Assembly (NCBI GenBank): GCA_017547385.1
Contig: JAFYPU010000012.1
Location: forward strand, 27,702-91,701
Length of the DNA: 64,000 nt
Origin: Bacteroidaceae bacterium
GTDB taxonomy: Bacteria; Bacteroidota; Bacteroidia; Bacteroidales; Bacteroidaceae
Direction of reading: 5' to 3'
In this document: positions 26,461-36,225 of the stretch, piece by piece
How the letters are laid out: the number at the start of each line of letters is the position of its first letter
How positions within the stretch are numbered: the stretch's first letter is position 1
Program-made: the position numbers and the translations under genes
The notes under the pieces: generated by a model
Told to the model about the DNA's origin: nothing
The model's database searches: none
Seen by the model: only the letters and a program-made list of their open reading frames with translations

Positions 26461-29214
26461 TCAGAAAAGTTGGGGTTTGTTGTTGCGAGCTTCAGAAAGT
26501 GATAAGAGGTTGGCTTCCCGGCTTGTATGTTCGTTGCGTAAGCGTTGATATTCGTCGGCAATGCCTTTCAGAAAATCATTGCGTGTGCTTTCGTTCATCA
26601 ATTGTGCTGCCACACCCACCATTTGCGAAGCATCTTTCACGTGAATCACAGGGCCGTCATAGGCCGGTGCGATGTGCAAAGCCGTGTGCAGCTTTCCGGT
26701 GGTGGCGCCTCCCACGATGAGCGGAATGTGCAGGCTGGCGGCTTGCATGGCTTGGGCCACGCGAATCATTTCGTCCAAACTTGGCGTGATGAGACCGCTC
26801 AGACCGACGAAATCAGCCTGCGTGCGGATGGCTTCGGAAACAATCCGGTCGGTGGGGCACATCACGCCCAAATCCGTAACCTCGTAGTTGTTGCAGCCCA
26901 TCACCACCCCGACAATGTTTTTGCCGATGTCGTGCACGTCGCCTTTCACCGTAGCGATGACCATGCGCCCGGCTTTGTTGTGTTGATGGCTTTGCTGTGC
27001 TTCGATGTGCGGTTGCAGGATGTCCACGGCTTGCTTCATGGTGCGTGCCGTCTTTACCACTTGCGGCAAAAACATCTTGCCGGCACCGAAAAGCTCTCCC
27101 ACGTGGTTCATGCCCTGCATCAGCGGTCCTTCGATGATGTCGACGGCACGTGGATACTGCTGCAGTGCTTCAGTCAGGTCGTCGGCCAGGTGGTCGGGCA
27201 CTCCCTTGATAAGGGCTTGCGAGAGGCGTTCGCTCACAGGGCGTTCGCGGCGTTGGGCTTCGGTGGTGTTTGATTGGGAAAGGCTTGTGGCGGCTTCGTT
27301 ATTGCTCAGCACACTCTCTGCCAAGGCAATCAAGCGGTCGGCACCGGGGCGGCGATTGAGCACCACGTCTTCCAGAATTTCAAGATGCGCTGCCGGAATG
27401 TCTTCATACATCACAGCCGTTGCCGGATTGACGATACCCATGTCCATACCGGCTTTAATTGCGTGAAAAAGGAATACGGCGTGCATGGCCTCGCGTATAT
27501 AATTATTGCCACGGAAAGAGAACGAAAGATTGCTCACACCGCCACTCACGTGAGCGCCGGGCAGGTTTTTACGTATCCAACGTGTGGCTTCGATAAAGCT
27601 GCGTGCGTAATCATCGTGCTCACTCATGCCTGTGCAGATGGCGAGTATGTTCGGGTCGAAGATAATGTCGCAAGCGGGGAAACCTACCTCCTCTGTCAGG
27701 ATGCGGTAGGCACGTTGGCAGATGCTGATGCGACGTTCGTAAGTCGTGGCTTGTCCCTCCTCATCAAAGGCCATGATCACCACGGCAGCCCCCATGCGAC
27801 GCAGTTCGGCGGCCCGTGTTTTGAAAACGGCTTCTCCCTCTTTCAACGACAGGGAATTGACAATGCATTTGCCTTGCACACATTTCAAGGCAGCACGGAT
27901 GACTTCCCAGTCGGACGAGTCGATCATGAAGGGGCGGCGTGCCACTTCCGGCTCGGCGGCCAAGAGATTGAGAAAGTGCACCATCTCTTCGCGAGTGTCG
28001 AGCAGACCATCGTCCATGTTGATGTCGATGATTTGTGCCCCGTCTTCCACTTGTCGGCGTGCGATGGCCACAGCTTCGTCATACTTTTTCTCTTTGATGA
28101 GTCGCAGGAACTTGCGCGAACCTGCCACGTTGCAGCGTTCGCCCACGTTGATGAAATTCATGCCGGGCTTCAGATCGAACAGGTCAAGACCGGCCAATTG
28201 CATGTGCTCGGTCGGGGTGGTGGGGACGTGGGGTGGGAGGAAAGCACCGCCCTTTTGTATGATTTTGGGATATTCGGCGATGTATGCATCTGTGGTGCCG
28301 CAGCATCCGCCTATGATGTTCACAAGTCCGGCCTCGACATAGTGGCGCATCTCCTCGGCCATGGCTTCCGGTGTCTGGTCGTAACCACCGTCGGCATTGG
28401 GAAGACCGGCATTGGGATACACCGAAATGCGATAGGGAGCGCATTGAGCCAGTTCCTCAACGAAAGGACGCATTTCGGCTGCGCCAAACGAGCAGTTCAG
28501 TCCCACGCTGAAGATGTCGGCATGCGCCACCGAGGCAAGAAAAGCCGTGAGTGTCTGTCCTGAAAGTGTTCGTCCGGCACGGTCGGCTATGGTCACGGAA
28601 AGCATGATGGGCACACGACGTCCTGTGCGTTGCATGGCCGTTTCGGCAGCATGCAGGGCTGCTTTTGCATTGAGCGTGTCGAAAATTGTTTCGATGAGCA
28701 AGGCATCCACTCCCTCGCTGATAAGGGTTTCCATCTGCTCGACATAAGCTTCGGTCAGGGCATCGAAAGTGAGGGCACGCAATGCAGGGTCGTTCACGTC
28801 GGGACTCATGGAGAGCGTTTTGCCCGTGGGACCTACGCTTCCGGCTACCAAGCGCGGTTTCTCCGGGGTGCGCCGTGTGTATTCGGCTGCCAACTCTTTG
28901 GCCAGGGCCACTGCCGACTTGTTCAGCTCGCGGCAAAGGTCCTGACAGTGATATTCGCTCATGGAGATGCGTTGCGCACTGAACGTGTTGGTCTCGATGA
29001 TGTCGGCACCGGCTTCAAGGTATCGACGGTGTATATCGGCAATGATGTCGGGGCGCGTCAGGGTGAGCAGTTCGTTGTTTCCCTTTTGCACACCCGGCAA
29101 GTGGGCAAAGCGTGTGCCGCGGTAGTCGGCTTCGGAGAGGCCGTAACCTTGAATCATGGTGCCCATGGCGCCGTCGAGAATGAGTATGTGTTGAGAAGAT
29201 AGCTTTTCGAGCAT
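26461..29214 (-). CDS. metH: Cobalamin-dependent methionine synthase (no reactivation domain)
   Basis: Transfers the methyl group of methyltetrahydrofolate via cobalamin to homocysteine. Domains in order: homocysteine domain (about 8-325) with zinc ligands in GLNCSFGA and [10 protein letters not shown]; pterin domain (about 355-615); cobalamin cap and binding domains (about 680-890) with [14 protein letters not shown] (the cobalt-ligating DxHxxG). The protein stops at 917 residues, right at the linker ([13 protein letters not shown]), so the C-terminal AdoMet-binding reactivation domain of the roughly 1,200-residue enzyme is absent; a separate activation protein elsewhere is possible. No riboswitch is evident upstream, only family C repeats. 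Confidence 0.93.
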   Translation of the reverse strand: MLEKLSSQHILILDGAMGTMIQGYGLSEADYRGTRFAHLPGVQKGNNELLTLTRPDIIADIHRRYLEAGADIIETNTFSAQRISMSEYHCQDLCRELNKSAVALAKELAAEYTRRTPEKPRLVAGSVGPTGKTLSMSPDVNDPALRALTFDALTEAYVEQMETLISEGVDALLIETIFDTLNAKAALHAAETAMQRTGRRVPIMLSVTIADRAGRTLSGQTLTAFLASVAHADIFSVGLNCSFGAAEMRPFVEELAQCAPYRISVYPNAGLPNADGGYDQTPEAMAEEMRHYVEAGLVNIIGGCCGTTDAYIAEYPKIIQKGGAFLPPHVPTTPTEHMQLAGLDLFDLKPGMNFINVGERCNVAGSRKFLRLIKEKKYDEAVAIARRQVEDGAQIIDINMDDGLLDTREEMVHFLNLLAAEPEVARRPFMIDSSDWEVIRAALKCVQGKCIVNSLSLKEGEAVFKTRAAELRRMGAAVVIMAFDEEGQATTYERRISICQRAYRILTEEVGFPACDIIFDPNILAICTGMSEHDDYARSFIEATRWIRKNLPGAHVSGGVSNLSFSFRGNNYIREAMHAVFLFHAIKAGMDMGIVNPATAVMYEDIPAAHLEILEDVVLNRRPGADRLIALAESVLSNNEAATSLSQSNTTEAQRRERPVSERLSQALIKGVPDHLADDLTEALQQYPRAVDIIEGPLMQGMNHVGELFGAGKMFLPQVVKTARTMKQAVDILQPHIEAQQSHQHNKAGRMVIATVKGDVHDIGKNIVGVVMGCNNYEVTDLGVMCPTDRIVSEAIRTQADFVGLSGLITPSLDEMIRVAQAMQAASLHIPLIVGGATTGKLHTALHIAPAYDGPVIHVKDASQMVGVAAQLMNESTRNDFLKGIADEYQRLRNEHTSREANLLSLSEARNNKPQLF

Positions 29215-29256
29215 TTGTGTGGTGTGGTTTGTCTTTTGAATAGTGTTGCTTGGGGA

Positions 29257-29400
29257 TTTTCATACCCCCTCCGCTTCGCTCGTCCCCTAATCTCAGGGGG
29301 ACAGTTCCGTCCGGAGTGTTTCAGCTTCGCGTTCGGTAGATTTTCATACCCCCTCCGCTCCGTTCGTCCCCCTACCTTAGGGCGACAGCCCCGTCCGGAG
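29257..29400 (-). repeat. Family C repeats, copies 7 and 8
   Basis: Two direct copies (29257-29318 and 29339-29400), each from ttcatacccc(c)tccgct to gccccgtccgg or tccgtccgg. The second hairpin is the cgcttcgctcg / cgctccgttcg type. They fill the 210-bp gap between smpB and metH. Confidence 0.85.
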
Positions 29401-29424
29401 TGTTTTTGTGTGGTTGGCGAGTTG

Positions 29425-29901
29425 TCAGTAACTCTTGTTTTTCATCACGCGGTCCACTTCGCGGCGGTCGGCCTTGTCGCGCAGAGTGGCGCGCTTGTCA
29501 TATTCTTTTTTGCCTCGGCACAATCCGATGCTGAGCTTGGCGCGTCCGTTTTCGTCGATGAAGAGGCGGAGCGGCACAATGGTGAAGCCGGGCGAGCGGG
29601 TGGCGTCTTGCAGTGCTCCGATTTCCTTGCGGTTGAGCAGGAGCTTGCGGTCGCTTCGTGTGGCGTGGTTGTTGTAAGAGCCGAAGCTGTATTCGGCGAT
29701 GTACATGTTCTTCACCCAGATTTCGCCGTTGTGGATGTAGCAATAGGTGTCCACGAGGCCGGCTTTTCCGGCGCGGATGCTTTTCACCTCAGTGCCGGTG
29801 AGCACTATGCCGGCGGTGTATCTGTCGATCACAAGATAGTCGAACTCGGCTCGGCGGTTCTTGATGTTGATGCGTGCGGGCTTTATTTCTTTTTTTGCCA
29901 T
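29425..29901 (-). CDS. smpB: SsrA-binding protein
   Basis: Binds tmRNA and brings it to stalled ribosomes for trans-translation. 158 residues, standard. Core blocks: [40 protein letters not shown] near the N-terminus, then HDPxR-like [18 protein letters not shown] and the basic C-terminal tail with [24 protein letters not shown]. It starts 12 bp after the DUF4375 gene, so the two form an operon. Confidence 0.96.
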   Translation of the reverse strand: MAKKEIKPARINIKNRRAEFDYLVIDRYTAGIVLTGTEVKSIRAGKAGLVDTYCYIHNGEIWVKNMYIAEYSFGSYNNHATRSDRKLLLNRKEIGALQDATRSPGFTIVPLRLFIDENGRAKLSIGLCRGKKEYDKRATLRDKADRREVDRVMKNKSY

Positions 29902-29913
29902 GAATGTGAGTGT

Positions 29914-30432
29914 TTAGACGATGGTGGCAAAATTCTCGATGTGTTCGTCGATGTAGTGCGCCACGGCAGCTTGTATTTCCTCCTCTTGTTCGATGAAGCT
30001 GTCGTCCAGTTCGTCGAATTCCGGGAACTGTTCGAACAGTGCCATGAACTCCTCGTCGGAACACGGTTGTTCGATTTTTTCGCCGTGCAAGTCGTAGAGG
30101 GCGCGTGCTTCATAGAGCAATTTGGAGAAAGCGTGCAGTCCCCAAAGACGCATGGCCTTGGCGAAGGGATTGCGGAAGAAGAACGGGCCGTAGCCGTTGT
30201 GTATGAGTTGCACAAAACCGCCGTCCATCAGTTCGTCGTGCAGCAGGGTGTATCCCCACAAGGTGATTTGGTCGGCGTTGAGGCTTTGCATGGCTTCGGC
30301 ATTGAGTTCGCCGCCGGCCGCTTCGGTAATGGCATCGGCAAAAGCTTTGACAAAGGCATCCATGCCCTCGGTGGCAGCTTGTCGGAGAACATCGTCGGCA
30401 ATGCAGACTTGCAGGGGTTGTTTTTGTTCCAT
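29914..30432 (-). CDS. DUF4375 (DMP19-like) family protein
   Basis: 172-residue acidic, helical, probably cytoplasmic protein. The conserved centre ITLWGYTLLHDELMDGGFVQLIHNGYGPFFFRNPFAKAM (about 56-94) is the mark of the DUF4375/DMP19 family in Bacteroidetes; the family name refers to a DNA-mimic protein, but the function of this member is unknown. The C-terminus is very acidic (PEFDELDDSFIEQEEE). It lies just upstream of smpB in one operon. Confidence 0.8.
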   Translation of the reverse strand: MEQKQPLQVCIADDVLRQAATEGMDAFVKAFADAITEAAGGELNAEAMQSLNADQITLWGYTLLHDELMDGGFVQLIHNGYGPFFFRNPFAKAMRLWGLHAFSKLLYEARALYDLHGEKIEQPCSDEEFMALFEQFPEFDELDDSFIEQEEEIQAAVAHYIDEHIENFATIV

Positions 30433-30652
30433 CGTTCGGAGAGTTTATGCTGTGTTAAAATGAATGTGTGCAAGGCGTTTATGTGGGCAAAAATACGATT
30501 TTATTCCCTTATACGTGAGGTTGGCAACACTTTTGGTGGGTTTTCGGCATTTGGGCGAAGCCGTTGCGGCATTTTGCGCACCGGTTTGCATGAGCCTCGC
30601 GGCTTGTTGCAATTTTGCATGGGCTTTGGCAGAAATTTGCATGCCTTGAGGT

Positions 30653-30726
30653 GAAAAGTGGCAGGCCTTACCACTTTTGTGGCAGTGCTCGCCACTTTTG
30701 TGGCAAGGCCTGCCACTTTTTGCAGA
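30653..30726. repeat. Family B REP-like palindrome, copy 2
   Basis: aaaagtggcaggccttaccac, ttttgt, ggcagtgctcgccac, ttttgt, ggcaaggcctgccactttt: same layout as copy 1 at 18037, with one base change in the left arm. Confidence 0.88.
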
Positions 30727-30770
30727 AAGCCTATGCGTTTTCCGACAAGGTGCCACCATCTTTCAGAGGT

Positions 30771-30785
30771 TGGCACAGAATTTGC
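30771..30785 (+). promoter_or_regulatory. Sigma-54-type promoter for htpG
   Basis: TGGCACAGAATTTGC: TGGCAC at 30771-30776 and TTGC at 30782-30785, with GG and GC exactly 10 nt apart, matching the RpoN -24/-12 consensus. A start near 30797 would give a leader of about 77 nt. No good TAnnTTTG is seen between the REP element and htpG. Confidence 0.6.
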
Positions 30786-30873
30786 AAAAAGCAAGGCAGT
30801 GCTCACTCTGCACAATATATAATAATGAGTGTGGGGAGCCGAACGGATTAAAACAAACTAAAAACATACTACT

Positions 30874-32925
30874 ATGCAAAAAGGAAACATCGGGATTACG
30901 ACCGAAAACATCTTTCCCGTCATCAAGAAATTTCTCTATTCGGATCACGAAATCTTTCTCCGCGAAATCGTGGCCAATGCAGTGGATGCCACGCAAAAGC
31001 TGAAGACCTTGGCAGCCAAGGGAGAGTGTCCGGGCGAACTGGGCGACCTCACCATCAGCATCAAGCTCGATGCCGAAGCCGGCACACTCACTGTGAGCGA
31101 CCGCGGTATCGGTATGACGGCCGAGGAGGTGGATAAGTATATCAACCAAATTGCTTTCTCGGGTGCCAACGACTTCCTGGAGAAATACAAAGACGATGCC
31201 AACGCCATCATCGGCCACTTCGGCCTGGGCTTCTATTCTTCCTTCATGGTGGCCAAGCAGGTGGAGATCTTCACGCGCAGTTATAAGGAGGGGGCCGTGG
31301 GTGCTCACTGGACCTGCGACGGCAGTCCGGCTTACGAACTCGGCGAGTGCAACAAGGCCGAACGCGGCACGGACATCGTGTTGCACATCGATGATGAGAA
31401 CAAGGACTTCCTGGAAAAATCGAAGGTGGAAGGCTTGTTGCGCAAATACTGCAGCTTCCTGCCCATCCCCGTGGCATTGGGCAACAAAACCGAGTGGAAG
31501 GACGGACAGCAGGTGGAGACAGACGAACCGAACGTCATCAACGACACCACCCCCCTGTGGACAAAAACACCCTCAACACTCAAGGACGAGGACTACAAGA
31601 GTTTCTATCGCCAGCTCTATCCCATGAGCGACGAACCCCTATTCTGGATTCACCTCAATGTGGACTATCCGTTCAACCTCACCGGTGTGCTTTATTTCCC
31701 CCGCATCAAGAGCAACATCGAGATACACCGCAACAAGATACAGCTCTATTGCAATCAGGTGTTCGTGACGGATCAGGTGGAAAACATCGTGCCCGAATTC
31801 CTGACCCTGCTCCACGGTGTCATCGATTCGCCGGACATTCCGCTGAACGTGAGCCGCAGCTACTTGCAGAGCGATGCCAACGTCAAGAAAATCTCGACCT
31901 ACATCACCAAGAAGGTGTGCGACCGCCTGCAGGGTATCTTCAAGAACGACCGTGCCGACTTCGAACAAAAGTGGGACGACCTGAAACTCTTTATCCACTA
32001 CGGCCTGCTCTCGCAACCGGACTTCTACGACAAGGCAAAGAACTTTGCACTGCTCAAGGACGTTGACGGAAAGAGCTTCACTTATGACGAATATCGCGAC
32101 CTCATCAAGGCCACTCAGACAGATAAGGACGGCAATCTCATCTACCTCTATGCCACCGACAGCGAAGCACAGTATAGCTACATCGAAGCAGCTCGTGCCA
32201 AGGGTTACAGCATTCTGAACATGGACGGACAGCTCGACAGTCCGCTGGTGGGCATGCTGGAACAGAAGTTCGAGAAGTGCCGCTTCTCGCGTGTGGATGG
32301 CGACACCATTGACCGCCTCATTCAGAAAGACGAGAACAAGGGCGAAGAACTTGCAGCCGACGAGGCTGAACGCTTGACCGGTATTTTCAATGCCGTTCTG
32401 CCCAAGCTCGACAAGGTGGAATTCCACGTAGAAACCCGTGCAATGGGCGAAGAAACCGCTCCGGTGGTTATCACACAAAGCGAATACATGCGCCGAATGA
32501 AGGAAATGAGTCAGCTGCAAGCGGGCATGAGTTTCTATGGCGAAATGCCCGACATGATGGGCCTTGTGCTCAACTCTGACCATCGTCTGGTGAAGGGTGT
32601 GCTCACCGATGCCGCTTCGCTGAACGAACAGCTCCAACCTATGGAAGCCGACTTGCGCGGACTGAATGCGCGTCGTCAGGTGATGGAACAAGCGCAGCGC
32701 GACAAGAAGTCTGAAGAAATCACGCAGGAAGAGCGCGACGAACTCACCAAGACCAACAACGAAATCAGCGAGAAGCAAAACCAAAAGAAGGAAATCCTGG
32801 CGGCTTATGCCAAAGGCAACCAAGTGGTTTCGCAGCTCATCGACATCGCATTGTTGCAAAACGGACTGCTGCGCGGCGAGGCCCTCAGCAAGTTCTTGCG
32901 TCGCAGCATCGATATGATAAAATAA
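30874..32925 (+). CDS. htpG: Molecular chaperone HtpG (Hsp90)
   Basis: ATP-driven dimeric chaperone of the cytoplasm. 683 residues. The N-terminal GHKL ATPase has LREIVANAVDATQK (catalytic Glu and the magnesium-binding position; canonical Hsp90 has NAxDA), SDRGIGMT and GHFGLGFYSSFMVA. The middle domain has the catalytic-loop Arg region LNVSRSYLQSD, and the C-terminal dimerisation domain ends at KFLRRSIDMIK without an MEEVD tail, as in bacteria. The DUF1460 gene starts 5 bp after its stop, so the two are probably co-transcribed. Confidence 0.97.
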   Translation: MQKGNIGITTENIFPVIKKFLYSDHEIFLREIVANAVDATQKLKTLAAKGECPGELGDLTISIKLDAEAGTLTVSDRGIGMTAEEVDKYINQIAFSGANDFLEKYKDDANAIIGHFGLGFYSSFMVAKQVEIFTRSYKEGAVGAHWTCDGSPAYELGECNKAERGTDIVLHIDDENKDFLEKSKVEGLLRKYCSFLPIPVALGNKTEWKDGQQVETDEPNVINDTTPLWTKTPSTLKDEDYKSFYRQLYPMSDEPLFWIHLNVDYPFNLTGVLYFPRIKSNIEIHRNKIQLYCNQVFVTDQVENIVPEFLTLLHGVIDSPDIPLNVSRSYLQSDANVKKISTYITKKVCDRLQGIFKNDRADFEQKWDDLKLFIHYGLLSQPDFYDKAKNFALLKDVDGKSFTYDEYRDLIKATQTDKDGNLIYLYATDSEAQYSYIEAARAKGYSILNMDGQLDSPLVGMLEQKFEKCRFSRVDGDTIDRLIQKDENKGEELAADEAERLTGIFNAVLPKLDKVEFHVETRAMGEETAPVVITQSEYMRRMKEMSQLQAGMSFYGEMPDMMGLVLNSDHRLVKGVLTDAASLNEQLQPMEADLRGLNARRQVMEQAQRDKKSEEITQEERDELTKTNNEISEKQNQKKEILAAYAKGNQVVSQLIDIALLQNGLLRGEALSKFLRRSIDMIK

Positions 32926-32930
32926 GAACG

Positions 32931-33893
32931 ATGCGCACACGTAATTATATAAAGGTGTGCAGCCTCACCGCAATGCTCATGGCTTTCGTGCCATGCATTC
33001 AGGGTGCAACTTCTCCGCAGAACGGTTACTTCGGTAGCCGCTCTGCGGTTTTTGATGTGCCGGCGGCAGAGGCTGAAAGCGACATAAGAACCGACGAAAC
33101 CTATCTTCAGACGGTGGTTTATGCAGCAGAGGATTCCGTTCGCGTGGAGCAACTTTTGCAAGCCGATTGCGGCGAAAACGATGTGCTCTTCTTCGCCCGA
33201 CAATTCCTTGGTACGCCTTATGTGGCCCATACTTTGGAAGTGAGCGACCCGGAACGCTTGGTGGTGAACCTGCGACAGCTCGACTGCACTACGTTGGTGG
33301 AAACGGTCAATGCACTTTGCATCACGCGGCGTAAGGGGCAAAAACGTTTTGTGGACTTTTGCCGAAACCTGCAGGCCTACCGCTATCGTGGCGGACGGAG
33401 AAACGGTTATCTGTCGCGTTTGCATTATTTTGATTGGTGGATCAACGATGCCACAGAGCGCGGACTGGTGAGCGAAGTGGCCGACAAAAAGCATTTCACA
33501 GGTCGGAAGCGAATAGAGAACAGCTACATGTCGCGCCATTACGGGAAGTATAAGATGCTGGCAGCGCACCCCGAATGGGCAGACAGCCTCCGTGCGATGG
33601 AGACTGCCGGCAACGGAGCCGTGGTGAGCTACCTGCCGGAGGCAAAGACCGGACTGACAAGCCGCGAACTCTCTTGCATCAACACCGGCGACATTGTGGC
33701 CATTGTTACGACCAAAGCCGGGTTGGACTATTCGCACCTGGGCTTTGCAGTGTGGGGTAGGGACGGGCGTCTGCACCTGCTCAATGCCTCGTCCATTCAC
33801 AAGAAAGTGGTGTTGGAGCCGATGACGCTCCGCCAGTACCTGGGTAAACATTCCACATCGGTGGGCATCCGCGTGTTCAGGCTTGTGCCGTAG
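32931..33893 (+). CDS. DUF1460 family amidase-like protein, secreted
   Basis: 320 residues with a signal peptide (about 1-26, ending CIQGA). The DUF1460 domain is an NlpC/P60-like amidase fold: FLGTPYVAHTLEV, the proposed catalytic Cys in RQLDCTTLVETV (about 117-128) and the His in LDYSHLGFAVW (about 263-273). Likely acts on peptidoglycan or another amide in the periplasm; the substrate is not known. It begins 5 bp after htpG. Confidence 0.82.
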   Translation: MRTRNYIKVCSLTAMLMAFVPCIQGATSPQNGYFGSRSAVFDVPAAEAESDIRTDETYLQTVVYAAEDSVRVEQLLQADCGENDVLFFARQFLGTPYVAHTLEVSDPERLVVNLRQLDCTTLVETVNALCITRRKGQKRFVDFCRNLQAYRYRGGRRNGYLSRLHYFDWWINDATERGLVSEVADKKHFTGRKRIENSYMSRHYGKYKMLAAHPEWADSLRAMETAGNGAVVSYLPEAKTGLTSRELSCINTGDIVAIVTTKAGLDYSHLGFAVWGRDGRLHLLNASSIHKKVVLEPMTLRQYLGKHSTSVGIRVFRLVP

Positions 33894-34011
33894 GAGGTTT
33901 CCCCTTATCGTGTTTTTCAGCATATTGTTTAGATATTTTGCAGTGCTATTTTAGTGCTCAGACGTCTCCTCCGGATTGTCTGAACGCCGAGTGCACAATG
34001 CGAGGAACAAT

Positions 34012-34070
34012 CATCCGGATGGAACTGTCCCACTAGGGTAGGGGGACGAGCGAAGCGGAGGGGGTATGAA
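34012..34070 (+). repeat. Family C repeat, copy 9
   Basis: catccggatggaactgtccc, then actagggtagggggacgagc with gaagcggagggggtatgaa: second hairpin of the cgagcgaagcg type. It lies in the 356-bp gap 33894-34249, which otherwise holds only the next promoter. Confidence 0.82.
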
Positions 34071-34162
34071 CCAACTGCAAAAAGTTCAAAAGAATAACTC
34101 GGTTTTCTACCATTCTCCTCTATTTTCTTACGCCTCATTCGTTTCGTCGGATGGGGCTTTGC

Positions 34163-34193
34163 TTTGCTCTTACGTCAGTATGTTGTAACTTTG
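34163..34193 (+). promoter_or_regulatory. Promoter for HAD phosphatase-panB
   Basis: TTTG (34163-34166), 19-nt spacer, TAACTTTG (34186-34193): an exact consensus, 57 bp before the chosen ATG at 34250. Confidence 0.85.
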
Positions 34194-34249
34194 CGGCGAA
34201 TTTTGAATTTCGGCAGAGCATACCTCTCTCGAATTCTTCAAGAAAAGAC

Positions 34250-34909
34250 ATGAACACAAAGGATTTCAAAAGAGCTGCGTTGTTTGACCTCGATGGTGTG
34301 TTGGTTGACACCGAATCGCAATATACTGCGTTTTGGAAAGAAATCGGGCGTGAGTTTTTTTCTACCAATCCCGACTTTGCCGAAAGTCTGAAAGGACATA
34401 CGTTGACGCATATCTACAACACTCATTTTGCTGATAATGCCGAGGCGCGTGAACTTGTGCGAAAACGCTTGGAAGACTTTGAGGCACAGATGCGCTATCC
34501 GCTTATGGCCGGTTGCATGGAATATGTCAGCACACTGCGCGAAAAGGGGTGGGGATTGGCTGTGGTAACAAGTTCCGACCGAGTGAAAATGGAATGCTTC
34601 TATCGCTCGCATCCCGATTTCTCGCAGCAGTTTCACCAAATCCTGACGGCTGAAGACGTGGAGCATTCCAAACCTGCTCCCGATGGGTATGTGAAAGCTG
34701 CTCGCAGTTTCGGACTTGCACCCGAGGCGTGTGTTGTTTTTGAAGACTCGCTTAACGGACTCCGAGCCGGCAGAGCTTCGGGTGCCAAGTTAGTGGGGCT
34801 CACCACATCACTGACGGCTAAGGAAATAGCTCCCTTGTGTGATGTCGTGGTGAATGATTACGAAAGTTTGTCTCAATTGAATATAGAAGAATTATGGCAG
34901 GATATTTAG
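34250..34909 (+). CDS. HAD-superfamily phosphatase / beta-phosphoglucomutase-like
   Basis: 219 residues. HAD motif I is [16 protein letters not shown] (nucleophile and acid aspartates DxD), motif II Thr/Ser in [11 protein letters not shown], motif III Lys in [14 protein letters not shown], motif [15 protein letters not shown]. The C1 helical cap between motifs I and II fits the beta-phosphoglucomutase / phosphoglycolate phosphatase class. The frame runs back to 34151, but that includes the promoter. Substrate unknown. Its 3' end overlaps panB by 16 bp, so translation is coupled. Confidence 0.86.
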   Translation: MNTKDFKRAALFDLDGVLVDTESQYTAFWKEIGREFFSTNPDFAESLKGHTLTHIYNTHFADNAEARELVRKRLEDFEAQMRYPLMAGCMEYVSTLREKGWGLAVVTSSDRVKMECFYRSHPDFSQQFHQILTAEDVEHSKPAPDGYVKAARSFGLAPEACVVFEDSLNGLRAGRASGAKLVGLTTSLTAKEIAPLCDVVVNDYESLSQLNIEELWQDI

Positions 34910-35712
34910 TGGACGATGCGCGTAAAGTAACGACGCACCGACTGAAAGAAATGAAAGAGCAGGGCAAGAAAATCGCCATGCTCACTTCTTACGACTATAC
35001 AACAGCTAAAATTGTGGATGGTGCCGGTGTGGATATCATCCTTGTGGGCGACAGTGCTTCGAATGTGATGGCCGGCAACCAAACTACATTGCCCATCACC
35101 ATCGACCAAATGATTTATCATGCTCGCTCGGTGGTGAGAGGTGTGAAGCGTGCTTTGGTGGTGTGCGACATGCCCTTTGGAACTTATCAAGTGAATGCCA
35201 CCGACGGTGTGCGCAATGCCATCCGCATTATGCAGGAAACGGGTTGCGACGCATTGAAATTGGAAGGCGGTGTGGAGATTCTTGATACGGTGAAGAAGAT
35301 TTTGGAAGCCGGTATCCCTGTGATGGGACACCTCGGACTCATGCCGCAGAGCATCAACAAGTATGGCACTTACACCGTGCGTGCCAAGGAAGAAGCCGAG
35401 GCCGAGAAACTTTTGTCTGACGCCCGTGCCTTGGCCGAAGTGGGATGCTGCGCCTTGGTGCTGGAAAAGATTCCGGCATCCTTGACCGCCCGTGTGGTGA
35501 GCGAAATTCCCATCCCTGTGATTGGCATCGGTGGCGGACCGGCAGACGGACAAGTGCTCGTCATCGACGATATGTTGGGCAAGACACAGGGGTTTGCGCC
35601 GCGCTTTCTGCGTCGCTATGCCGACCTCAACAGCGTGATGACAGATGCCATCGGTCGCTACGTGACTGATGTGAAGAGCGGCGACTTTCCTAACGAAAAG
35701 GAGCAGTATTGA
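34894..35712 (+). CDS. panB: 3-methyl-2-oxobutanoate hydroxymethyltransferase
   Basis: First step of pantothenate synthesis, adding a hydroxymethyl group from methylene-THF to ketoisovalerate. 272 residues, normal. Visible blocks: [33 protein letters not shown] (magnesium-binding Asp), [18 protein letters not shown] and the catalytic Glu in [13 protein letters not shown] 34894 overlaps the end of the HAD gene. The operon ends at a strong terminator. Confidence 0.95.
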   Translation: MAGYLVDDARKVTTHRLKEMKEQGKKIAMLTSYDYTTAKIVDGAGVDIILVGDSASNVMAGNQTTLPITIDQMIYHARSVVRGVKRALVVCDMPFGTYQVNATDGVRNAIRIMQETGCDALKLEGGVEILDTVKKILEAGIPVMGHLGLMPQSINKYGTYTVRAKEEAEAEKLLSDARALAEVGCCALVLEKIPASLTARVVSEIPIPVIGIGGGPADGQVLVIDDMLGKTQGFAPRFLRRYADLNSVMTDAIGRYVTDVKSGDFPNEKEQY

Positions 35713-35729
35713 TAAACTATGACCCTATA

Positions 35730-35775
35730 AAATGCCGGCGCAGAGGTGCTTACTCCCTCTGCGCCGGCATTTTAT
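35730..35775 (+). terminator. Intrinsic terminator after panB
   Basis: Stem aaatgccggcgcagag / ctctgcgccggcattt with an 11-nt loop and TTTTATTT. Confidence 0.93.
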
Positions 35776-35864
35776 TTAGAAGCCATTTATGTAAAACTGC
35801 ATACAATAACAAACATCCAAAACGGAATTTGGAAATCTTCACAGCCCATATAGAAAACTTTGAT

Positions 35865-36225
35865 TACATTTGCAACGATACACTGAGTATTAACAGAAAA
35901 TAATTTGCCTATGAAGCATAGCGTATAAGTTGATACGCGCATTTTAAGACATATCGGAAAAGCGTTTTAGCTTTATTCTTTCACTTCGAAAGTTTGGCGA
36001 CTAAAAAAGGTAGAAAGGAATAACAGTTAGAATGCTCATGCTATATAGCGTGGGCTTTTACTTATTCTTCTACCAAGGTTACGCCAAACACCTCGAAGTG
36101 AGAATATACTAAAAAGTTCTGCGCTTTTTTGTGTGCGTATATTCACGATTTGAAGAACTACGGAGTAACCTGAAAAGCCGTAAAGTGAGTAGGGGTGATA
36201 TTAAAATAATTTATAGAAAAGCAAT
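35865..36225 (+). ncRNA. Highly structured leader or independent RNA before an AT-rich gene
   Basis: TACATTTG at 35865-35872 is a plausible -7 box. Then come a hairpin gcgtat-aagttg-atacgc (35921-35938); a long stem of about 45 nt per arm (35973-36022 with 36062-36106; key parts tcacttcgaa...tttggcg and cgccaaa...tcgaagtga, ggtagaa and ttctacc); an apical hairpin gctcatgct-atat-agcgtgggc with G-T pairs; and agttct/agaact (36115-36159). Gene 36226 starts right after. It could be a cis-regulatory leader, a free RNA or the end of a mobile element. No protein-coding signal is seen in 35713-36225. Confidence 0.6.

Noticed and set aside
27274-28563. A 429-codon open frame on the + strand opposite metH
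   Set aside because: It is antisense to the well-matched metH gene. Its residues are His/Val/Phe/Ala-rich shadow patterns without known domains.
29215-29424. Cobalamin or SAM riboswitch before metH
   Set aside because: The sequence is two family C repeats and lacks any riboswitch core that I can recognise.
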